48,014 nucleotides of DNA from Syntrophaceae bacterium UBA6109. GTDB lineage: Bacteria; Desulfobacterota; Syntrophia; Syntrophales; UBA6109. Location: positions 3,587-51,600 of the forward strand of contig DIWJ01000004.1 in assembly GCA_002428445.1 (NCBI GenBank). Direction: 5' to 3'. How positions within the stretch are numbered: position 1 is the first letter of the stretch; each line of letters opens with the position of its first letter. The translations under genes were made by a program, and so were the position numbers. Positions 41,427-48,014 of this stretch are shown here, piece after piece. Under the pieces are notes generated by a model. The model was not told where the DNA came from, did not search any database, and was given only the letters and a program-made list of their open reading frames with translations.

Positions 41427-42620
41427 ATGCCCACGAAGACCGAAACCGAGATCGCCCGATCGGAACAATTCATCATGAACACGTACAAGCGCTTTCCCAT
41501 CGTGCTCGTCCGCGGCGAGGGCGCGCGGGTCTGGGACGTCGATGGCCGGGAATACCTGGACTTCATCGCGGGAATCGCCGTGTGCAATCTCGGGCACTGC
41601 CATCCGGCCGTTGTGGAGGCCATCCGCGCGCAGGCCGGCACGCTGATGCACGTGTCCAACCTGTATCACATCGCCCCGCAGATCCGCATGGCGCAGCTGC
41701 TCGTCGAGAACACCTTTGCCGACAAGGTTTTCTTCTGCAACAGCGGCGCCGAGGCGAACGAAGGGGCGATCAAGCTGGCGCGCAAATATGCCCGCACGAA
41801 GATGGGACCGCACAAGCGAGAACTGATCACGATGGAAGGCTCCTTTCACGGGCGGACGCTTGCCACCGTGACCGCGACGGCGCAGACGAAATTCCAGGCG
41901 GGATTCGAACCCCTGCCGGAGGGCTTTCGATACGTTCCCTACAATGATCCGGAGGCGCTGGAAAAGGCGATCTCCAGGGAAACCTATGCCGTCATGCTGG
42001 AGCCGATCCAGGGGGAAAAGGGCGTCCGGATTCCGGCGGCGGGGTATCTTGCCGAAGTCAGAAAAATCTGTGACCGCCGCGGCATTCTGATGATCCTGGA
42101 CGAGGTGCAGACGGGTATGGGCCGGACGGGAACCTTCTGCGCCCACGAAACCACCGGGATCAAACCGGATATCATGACGCTGGCCAAGGGCCTGGCCAAC
42201 GGCGTCCCGTCGGGCGCTGTTCTGGCGACGGGCGAGGTGGCGTCGGCCTTCGTGCCGGGAAACCACGCCTCCACGTTCGGCGGCAACCCGCTGGCCATGG
42301 CCGCCGCGGTCGCGACGTTCGAGACGCTGCAGCGCGAAGGCGTCCTTTCGAACTGCCTGCGGATCGGCGCCTATTTCCTGGAGCGGCTGCAATCCTTTGC
42401 CGCCGGTCATCCGAAAACCGTCCGCGCCGTCCGGGGACGCGGGCTCCTGATCGGCCTGGAGCTGTCGATCGAAGGCGCGGAGATCGTCCAGCGCTGTCTG
42501 GAAAAGGGCCTGCTTCTCAACTGCACGGACGGCAACGTTCTGCGTTTCGCACCGCCCCTCATCATCGGCGAAGCCGAGGTGGATCGGGCGGTAGACATTC
42601 TAGGCGGGGTGATGGGTTAG
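41427..42620 (+). CDS. argD: Acetylornithine aminotransferase
   Basis: 397 residues, class III PLP aminotransferase. Substrate/cofactor motifs: GREYLDFIAGIAVCNLGHCH, FFCNSGAEANEGAIKLARKY, EGSFHGRTLATVTATAQTKF, ILDEVQTGMGRTGTF and the PLP lysine in TLAKGLANGVPSGAV. Converts N-acetylglutamate semialdehyde to N-acetylornithine; it may also serve lysine synthesis as succinyldiaminopimelate aminotransferase. GGAGAGGGAGGAG upstream. The stop abuts the argF start. Confidence 0.94.
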   Translation: MPTKTETEIARSEQFIMNTYKRFPIVLVRGEGARVWDVDGREYLDFIAGIAVCNLGHCHPAVVEAIRAQAGTLMHVSNLYHIAPQIRMAQLLVENTFADKVFFCNSGAEANEGAIKLARKYARTKMGPHKRELITMEGSFHGRTLATVTATAQTKFQAGFEPLPEGFRYVPYNDPEALEKAISRETYAVMLEPIQGEKGVRIPAAGYLAEVRKICDRRGILMILDEVQTGMGRTGTFCAHETTGIKPDIMTLAKGLANGVPSGAVLATGEVASAFVPGNHASTFGGNPLAMAAAVATFETLQREGVLSNCLRIGAYFLERLQSFAAGHPKTVRAVRGRGLLIGLELSIEGAEIVQRCLEKGLLLNCTDGNVLRFAPPLIIGEAEVDRAVDILGGVMG

Positions 42621-43529
42621 ATGAAAAAGGATCTGATCGACGACCATGATCTGACGAGCGAAGATTTTCAGCTGATTTTTCAGCGGGCTGCACAGCTGAA
42701 GAAAATCCTGCGGCAGGGGGTCTGCCATACGTCCCTGAAGGGGAAGTCCCTGGGCATGATCTTTGACAAGCACTCGACGCGGACGCGGATTTCCTTCGAG
42801 GTGGGCATGTACCAACTGGGAGGACTTGCCCTCTTTCTGAGCTCCCGGGACACGCAATTCAGCCGCGGGGAGAGTATCGCAGACGCCGCCCGCATCATGT
42901 CGCGGTATCTCAACGGGATCATGATCCGGACGTACTCCCAAGGCGTTGTCGAGGAACTGGCGCAGCACGCCGACATTCCCGTCATAAATGGTTTGACAGA
43001 TCTGCTGCACCCATGCCAGATACTGAGCGATCTTTTCACCATCATCGAAAAGAAGGGGACCTGTGAGGGCCTCAAGATCGCCTATATCGGCGACGGGAAC
43101 AACGTCGCCAACTCCTGGGTCAACGCGGCCACAAGGCTTCCGTTCCATCTGGCGGTCGCCTGTCCCGAAGGTTACGAACCGAACCGGGACATCTTCCGGC
43201 GGGGCGTGGCGGAGACCGCCGGGAGGATCAGGCTGTACCGGGAACCTGCGGAGGCCGTCGAAGGGGCCGATGTCGTCTATACGGATGTATGGGCGAGCAT
43301 GGGGCAGGAATCCGAACGCGAAGAGCGGCTGCGGATTTTCCGCCCCTATCAGGTGACCGAGTCCCTGATGCGGCATGCAAAGGAGGACGCCCTCGTCATG
43401 CACTGCCTTCCCGCGCACCGGGGCGAGGAAATTGCCGCGGAGGTTCTCGACGGCCGGCAGTCCGTCGTCATCGATCAAGCGGAAAATCGCCTGCACGTTC
43501 AGAAGGCGATTCTGGAATTACTACTCTAA
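42621..43529 (+). CDS. argF: Ornithine carbamoyltransferase
   Basis: 302 residues. Carbamoyl-phosphate site [17 protein letters not shown], ornithine-type [12 protein letters not shown], and the C-terminal [16 protein letters not shown] loop that closes over ornithine. Makes citrulline. It starts on the base after the argD stop with the ribosome binding site inside argD (GGCGGGGTGATGGG), so the genes are translationally coupled. Confidence 0.96.
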   Translation: MKKDLIDDHDLTSEDFQLIFQRAAQLKKILRQGVCHTSLKGKSLGMIFDKHSTRTRISFEVGMYQLGGLALFLSSRDTQFSRGESIADAARIMSRYLNGIMIRTYSQGVVEELAQHADIPVINGLTDLLHPCQILSDLFTIIEKKGTCEGLKIAYIGDGNNVANSWVNAATRLPFHLAVACPEGYEPNRDIFRRGVAETAGRIRLYREPAEAVEGADVVYTDVWASMGQESEREERLRIFRPYQVTESLMRHAKEDALVMHCLPAHRGEEIAAEVLDGRQSVVIDQAENRLHVQKAILELLL

Positions 43530-43543
43530 GGAGGAACAGGTCT

Positions 43544-44764
43544 GTGAGCGATATCAGGAAGGTTGTGCTTGCCTATTCGGGAGGTCTGGACACCTCCGTC
43601 ATCGTCAAGTGGCTGAAGGAAACCTACCGGTGCGAAATTATCGCCTTCGTGGCGGACATCGGTCAGAAGGAGGAACTCGACGGCCTGGAGGAAAAGGCCA
43701 TCAAGACGGGAGCGAGCAAGATCTTCATCGAAGACCTCCGGGAAGAGTTCGTGCGGGACTTCATTTTCCCGGCCATGCGCGCGAATGCCATGTACGAAGG
43801 CACCTACATGATGGGGACCTCCCTGGCCCGGCCGCTGATCGCCAAACGCCAGATTGAAATCGCCCGGCAGGAGAACGCCGACGCCGTGGCGCACGGATCG
43901 ACGGGAAAGGGGAACGACCAGTGCCGGTTCGAACTGACCTACCTGGCGTTGAACCCGGAAATCCGCATCATCTCCCCGTGGCGGGACGAACACTGGAGCT
44001 TCGATTCCCGCGAGTCCATGATTGATTACGCGGAAAAGCACGGAATTCCCATCGGCCTGACGAAGAAAAAGCCTTACAGCAGCGACCGGAATATCATGCA
44101 CATCTCCCACGAGGGCGGCATCCTGGAGGATCCCTGGAGCGAGGCCCCGGAGGACATCTTTGTCATCACCGTTTCGCCGGAGGCGGCGCCGGATCGTCCG
44201 ACCTATGTGGAGATCGAATTTGACAAGGGCAATGCCGTCGCGCTGGACGGCAAATCCATGAGCCCCGCAGCGATCCTCGACCGCCTGAACAAGCTGGCGG
44301 GCGTAAACGGCATCGGCCGCGTCGACATGGTGGAAAACCGGTTCGTGGGAATGAAGTCGCGCGGCGTCTACGAGACGCCGGGCTGTACGGTCCTGTGGGG
44401 CGCCCATCGCGCCGTGGAATCGATTACGATGGACCGCGAAGTGATGCTGATGCGGGACTCCCTGATTCCGAAGTACGCCCAGCTGGTCTACAACGGCTTC
44501 TGGTATGCGCCGGAGCGGCTGGTGCTCCAGAAACTGATCGACGAAACGCAGGAAAACGTCTGCGGTACGGCGCGGATGAAGCTCTACAAGGGCAGTTCCG
44601 TCGTTGCGGGCCGCAAGTCCCCCAAATCCCTGTACAGCGAGGAGTTCGCCACCTTCGAGAAAGAGAAGGTCTACGATCAAAAGGACGCGACGGGTTTCAT
44701 CCGGCTCAATGCGCTGCGTCTGCGGATCCAGGGCGTGCTGGCCGGAAGCGGCAAGGGGAAGTAA
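43544..44764 (+). CDS. argG: Argininosuccinate synthase
   Basis: 406 residues from GTG 43544, supported by AAGGAGGAACAG. The ATP pyrophosphatase P-loop is [17 protein letters not shown]; other family segments are [20 protein letters not shown] and [20 protein letters not shown]. Joins citrulline and aspartate with ATP. The frame extends upstream into argF but without a start signal. Fourth gene in argBDFGH. Confidence 0.96.
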   Translation: MSDIRKVVLAYSGGLDTSVIVKWLKETYRCEIIAFVADIGQKEELDGLEEKAIKTGASKIFIEDLREEFVRDFIFPAMRANAMYEGTYMMGTSLARPLIAKRQIEIARQENADAVAHGSTGKGNDQCRFELTYLALNPEIRIISPWRDEHWSFDSRESMIDYAEKHGIPIGLTKKKPYSSDRNIMHISHEGGILEDPWSEAPEDIFVITVSPEAAPDRPTYVEIEFDKGNAVALDGKSMSPAAILDRLNKLAGVNGIGRVDMVENRFVGMKSRGVYETPGCTVLWGAHRAVESITMDREVMLMRDSLIPKYAQLVYNGFWYAPERLVLQKLIDETQENVCGTARMKLYKGSSVVAGRKSPKSLYSEEFATFEKEKVYDQKDATGFIRLNALRLRIQGVLAGSGKGK

Positions 44765-44795
44765 CTGCTTTCCGTGATCTTGCGAGGTGAGAAGG

Positions 44796-46202
44796 GTGCG
44801 AAAGAAAGCTGAAGCCGGCCAGGGGCCGTTGCGGAAAGGCCGGAAGGCATGGGCCGGACGCTTTAGCGAGGAGACGGACCCTCTTGTGGAGGCGTTCACC
44901 GCGTCGCTGCCGGTCGACCGCCGGCTTTACCGCTGCGATATCCGCGGGAGCATCGCCCACGCGCGGATGCTGGCCCGCCGCCGCATCATCAGCCGCCAGG
45001 CGGCGGAAGCGATTGAGAAAGGACTCCTGGCGATCCGGGACGAGATCGAGCGCGGGGCATTCGTTTTCCGGCCGGAGGATGAGGACATCCACATGGCCGT
45101 CGAGCGAGCGCTGACGGAGCGAATCGGCCCGGCGGGCGGGAAGCTGCATACGGGCCGCAGCCGGAACGACCAGGTCGCCCTCGATGTCCGTTTGTACCTG
45201 AGGGACGAAATCGACGATATCCTCAAGGCGCTGGCGGTCTTCAAGAAAGTCCTGGTCTCGATCGCCAGGAAGGAAATCGGGACCGTGCTTCCGGGCTATA
45301 CGCATCTGCAGCGGGCGCAACCGGTGCTGCTGTCCCATTATTTCCTCGCCTTCTGGGAGATGCTGGACCGCGATGAGGGCCGTTTCCGGGATTGCCGGAA
45401 GCGGCTGAACGTGATGCCCCTGGGATCGGCCGCCCTGGCGGGGACTTCGCTTCCCCTCGACCGGGCGTATACGGCGCGGCTGCTGAAATTCCCGGAGATC
45501 AGCGCGAACAGCATGGATGCCGTCTCCGACAGGGATTTTCTCCTGGAATTTCTCTTCGCCGCGGCGCTGGCGGGTATGCACTGGAGCCGCCTCTGCGAGG
45601 ATCTGATCCTGTGGTCGACCGAGGAATTCGGTTTTGTGGAAATCCCCGATGCCTTCGCGACGGGCAGCAGCCTCATGCCGCAGAAGAAGAACCCCGATGT
45701 CGCCGAACTCGTCCGCGGGAAGACGGGGCGCGTCTACGGCAATCTCATGGCGATGCTGACGGTGATGAAGGGGCTCCCGCTGACCTATAACCGGGATCTT
45801 CAGGAAGACAAGGAGAGCCTCTTCGATACGGTAGATACGGCAAAGGCTTGCCTGGCGATCCTCCCGCGCATGCTGAAAGGCCTGAAGTTTCACCGCGCGC
45901 GGATGAAACAGGCCGCGGGCGGCTTTTCCACGGCGACGGAGGTTGCCGACTATCTGGTGAGGAAGGGCGTTCCTTTCCGGGAAGCGCACGGGATCGTCGG
46001 ACGTCTGGTCGGCTCCTGCCTGCGGAACGGCAGGAAATTCGAAGACCTGACGCTCCCGGAATTGAAGGAGTTTTCTGCGGCTTTTGACGGGGAGGCCCTT
46101 GCTTGTTTCGACGTGTCGCGCGCCGTGAACCGGAAAACGCTCTACGGCGGGACCGCCGGGGAGGCGGTGCGCCGCCGCATTCGAGAAATCGAAGGCACAT
46201 GA
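44796..46202 (+). CDS. argH: Argininosuccinate lyase
   Basis: About 468 residues from GTG 44796 (AGGTGAGAAGG upstream); GTG 44787 is an alternative. Fumarase-superfamily signature GSSLMPQKKNPDVAELVRGK, with HTGRSRNDQVALDVRLYLRD near the N-terminus and the catalytic-histidine region GYTHLQRAQPVLLSHYFLAF. Splits argininosuccinate into arginine and fumarate, the last step. The basic N-terminal 20 residues (RKKAEAGQGPLRKGRKAWAG) are longer than usual. Confidence 0.95.
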   Translation: MRKKAEAGQGPLRKGRKAWAGRFSEETDPLVEAFTASLPVDRRLYRCDIRGSIAHARMLARRRIISRQAAEAIEKGLLAIRDEIERGAFVFRPEDEDIHMAVERALTERIGPAGGKLHTGRSRNDQVALDVRLYLRDEIDDILKALAVFKKVLVSIARKEIGTVLPGYTHLQRAQPVLLSHYFLAFWEMLDRDEGRFRDCRKRLNVMPLGSAALAGTSLPLDRAYTARLLKFPEISANSMDAVSDRDFLLEFLFAAALAGMHWSRLCEDLILWSTEEFGFVEIPDAFATGSSLMPQKKNPDVAELVRGKTGRVYGNLMAMLTVMKGLPLTYNRDLQEDKESLFDTVDTAKACLAILPRMLKGLKFHRARMKQAAGGFSTATEVADYLVRKGVPFREAHGIVGRLVGSCLRNGRKFEDLTLPELKEFSAAFDGEALACFDVSRAVNRKTLYGGTAGEAVRRRIREIEGT

Positions 46203-46660
46203 AATACCGTCGAGAAGACATCCGGCGCTGGCTGCCGTTTCTGTTGTTTCTGGCCGTGGTGGCGGTGTTTCCGGGCTGCGGCAAGAAAGGCGATCCCGTC
46301 CCGGCGAAAGTCGTTCCGCCCGGACAGGCGTCCGATCTCCGGGCGGAATGGAACGGGGAAAGCATCGTTCTCTCCTGGTCGGTCCCGGGCGAAGGCAAGA
46401 GCAGGGCGGAGGTCTGGAAAATCCTCCGTCATGATGAGCTGCAGGCGACGGAGTGCCCGGGCTGCCCGCGGGATTTTTCACTCCTTGCCGAGATTCGGCG
46501 CGGCGATCCCCGTTATGCCGGCGGCGAGGGGAAAATCCGATTTACGGACGGTGGCATCCGGGAGGGGCGGGTCTACCGCTACCGGGTCGTCGCCTGTACT
46601 GCAGGCGGGACTTGCAGCGGTCCTTCGGAGACCGCGGCGATGCGCAACCCCGGACCGTAA
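46199..46660 (+). CDS. LptM-like lipoprotein with a fibronectin-type region
   Basis: 153 residues; its ATG overlaps the argH stop (ATGA). A charged start and a hydrophobic core end in the lipobox FPGC, followed by GKKGDPVPAK, which resembles the C-G-x-K-G-P start of LptM/YifL lipoproteins that lie beside lysine/diaminopimelate genes in proteobacteria. Those are short (about 60 residues); here about 115 residues follow with WNGESIVLSWSVP and GRVYRYRVVACTAGG, a fibronectin III-like beta sandwich. Likely anchored in the outer membrane facing the periplasm. Whether it shares the LPS-assembly role of LptM is not known. Confidence 0.78.
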   Translation: MKYRREDIRRWLPFLLFLAVVAVFPGCGKKGDPVPAKVVPPGQASDLRAEWNGESIVLSWSVPGEGKSRAEVWKILRHDELQATECPGCPRDFSLLAEIRRGDPRYAGGEGKIRFTDGGIREGRVYRYRVVACTAGGTCSGPSETAAMRNPGP

Positions 46661-46679
46661 GAAACAGGAAGGGAACTTC

Positions 46680-47942
46680 ATGCACGATTTCCAATATCGC
46701 GGAGACGAACTGTGGTGCGAGGGACTCTCCATCCGGGCCATCGCGGAGAAGGTGGGCACGCCCTTTTATCTTTACAGCCACAATACGTTGAGAAAGCATT
46801 TCCGGGTCTTTGATGATGCCTTTGCCGGCCAGTCCCATATCGTCTGTTTCGCGGCGAAGGCGAATTCCAATATCGCCGTCCTGCGGATCTTCATCCGCGA
46901 GGGAGGCGGCGTCGACATCGTGTCCGGCGGGGAACTGTACCGGGCGCTGCTGGCCGGTGCCGATCCCGGAAAGATTGTGTACTCCGGCGTGGGCAAGAGG
47001 ATCGATGAAATCGACGCTGCCCTGACGAGCGGCATCCTTCTCTTCAATGTGGAATCCTTCGCCGAGCTGGAGACAATCCAGGCCCGCGCGAAGAAGCTCG
47101 GGAAGAAGGCCGGCGTCGCCCTGCGCATCAACCCCGACGTCGATCCGCAGACTCACCCGTACATCTCGACGGGTCTTAAGGAGAACAAGTTCGGGATCGA
47201 TATCGGGACGGCGGTCGAGGCCTACCGCAGAGCGGCGGGGCTTGCAAACCTCGACGTCATCGGGGTGAGCTGCCACATCGGCTCCCAGGTGACGAAGGTC
47301 TCTCCCTTCGTCGATGCGCTGGGTCGTCTGAAGATCCTCGTGCGGAAGCTGCGCGAGGAGGGTATGGACATCCGCTACCTCGATCTCGGCGGGGGCCTGG
47401 GCATCACCTATCGGGAAGAGGCGCCGCCGGATCCGTCGGAGTATGCCGGGGCGCTTCTTTCAACGGCCCGCGACCTGGAGTGCACCCTGATTCTCGAACC
47501 GGGCCGCGTCATCGTCGGCAATGCCGGCATCCTGGTCACGAAGGCCCTGTACACAAAGGCGAGCGGCGCGAAGAATTTTGTCGTCGTCGATGCGGGTATG
47601 AACGACCTGATCCGCCCCAGTCTCTACGATTCCTACCACCGCATCCAGCCGGTCGTTCGCAGGAACGGCGCGGAGATCGAGGCGGACATCGTCGGACCCA
47701 TCTGCGAATCCGGGGATTATCTGGCGAAGAAGAGAAAAATCCCGGCCTTCGAAAGCGGCGATCTTGTCGCCGTCATGAGCGCGGGCGCCTACGGTTTCAC
47801 CATGTCCTCCAATTACAATTCCCGGCCGCGCGTCGCGGAGGTGCTGGTGGAGGACGATCGTTTCCACGTGATTCGGGAACGGGAGACCTATGCCGATCTC
47901 GTCAGGGGAGAGCGGATTCCCCCGTTTCTCCTGTCGAAGTGA
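46680..47942 (+). CDS. lysA: Diaminopimelate decarboxylase
   Basis: 420 residues from ATG 46680, after GGAAGGGAA. PLP lysine in IVCFAAKANSNIAVL, glycine-rich YLDLGGGLGITY and the late GPICESGDYLAKKR and GAYGFTMSSNYNSRPR match LysA. It decarboxylates meso-diaminopimelate to lysine. The upstream frame into the lipoprotein gene has no start signal. Last gene of the arg-lys run; a REP-like repeat follows eight bases after the stop. Confidence 0.95.
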   Translation: MHDFQYRGDELWCEGLSIRAIAEKVGTPFYLYSHNTLRKHFRVFDDAFAGQSHIVCFAAKANSNIAVLRIFIREGGGVDIVSGGELYRALLAGADPGKIVYSGVGKRIDEIDAALTSGILLFNVESFAELETIQARAKKLGKKAGVALRINPDVDPQTHPYISTGLKENKFGIDIGTAVEAYRRAAGLANLDVIGVSCHIGSQVTKVSPFVDALGRLKILVRKLREEGMDIRYLDLGGGLGITYREEAPPDPSEYAGALLSTARDLECTLILEPGRVIVGNAGILVTKALYTKASGAKNFVVVDAGMNDLIRPSLYDSYHRIQPVVRRNGAEIEADIVGPICESGDYLAKKRKIPAFESGDLVAVMSAGAYGFTMSSNYNSRPRVAEVLVEDDRFHVIRERETYADLVRGERIPPFLLSK

Positions 47943-47949
47943 TCGGGTG

Positions 47950-48014
47950 AATCCGGCAGCGAGCGCATTTTCCGCGGCTTGCCGCGGGAGGATGCGAGCG
48001 AATGATGTTCAAGA
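47950..48014 (+). repeat. REP-like repeat, copy 3 (reaches window end)
   Basis: AATCCGGCAGCGAGCGCATT begins it, the centre is a perfect CCGCGGC-TT-GCCGCGG palindrome, and ATGTTCAAGA ends it. It is close to 31332-31395. It may act as an mRNA end structure for lysA. Confidence 0.75.

Overview
The window is GC-rich, tightly packed bacterial chromosome carrying two AT-richer accessory insertions. The core order xerC-hslV-hslU-argB-argD-argF-argG-argH-lipoprotein-lysA, the cmk-rpsA-sppA block, and anaerobic nrdD/nrdG with no aerobic reductase in view suggest an anaerobic deltaproteobacterium (Desulfobacterota), perhaps Syntrophus-like. That assignment is inference from gene content and order, not from a marker-gene comparison.

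Layout. 1-5.6 kb: the 5' end of a cyclophilin gene, an orphan citF, a classical autotransporter and a convergent methyltransferase. 5.65-13.5 kb: a complete Mu-type transposable element. Its ends can be placed to the base: 5'-TG...CA-3' termini at 5649 and 13517, a GGAGG duplication on both sides, and the same 9-base motif at the same offset from each end. It carries a repressor, a Ner-like regulator, a MuA-like DDE transposase, a MuB-like ATPase, small unknown genes, and then an HK97-fold major capsid protein of the Mu gpT type with no portal, terminase, protease or tail gene. This capsid-carrying transposon is the most unusual object in the window.

13.5-16.7 kb: nrdD with two NrdR boxes over a good promoter, then nrdG. 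16.7-21.7 kb: a GAF/HD-GYP signalling protein, then a leftward M48 peptidase and a double universal-stress-type protein. 21.8-26.7 kb: a DUF2889-cytidylate kinase fusion, ribosomal protein S1, SppA and an enoyl-CoA hydratase-like protein. 26.8-30.9 kb: a leftward operon of MrfA-like helicase, MrfB-like exonuclease and a small protein with a sigma region-4 helix-turn-helix.

30.95-33.86 kb: a second accessory segment between two 33-base direct repeats. It holds REP-like palindromes, a caspase/CHAT-like protease gene framed by integron-type core sites, a cysteine-rich zinc protein and a BrnT/BrnA toxin-antitoxin pair. 34.1-48 kb: panC-panD, miaB, a bifunctional-nuclease-family protein, xerC-hslVU, the arginine genes argBDFGH, an LptM-like lipoprotein and lysA. 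A further copy of the REP-like repeat ends the window. No tRNA, rRNA or CRISPR array was seen.
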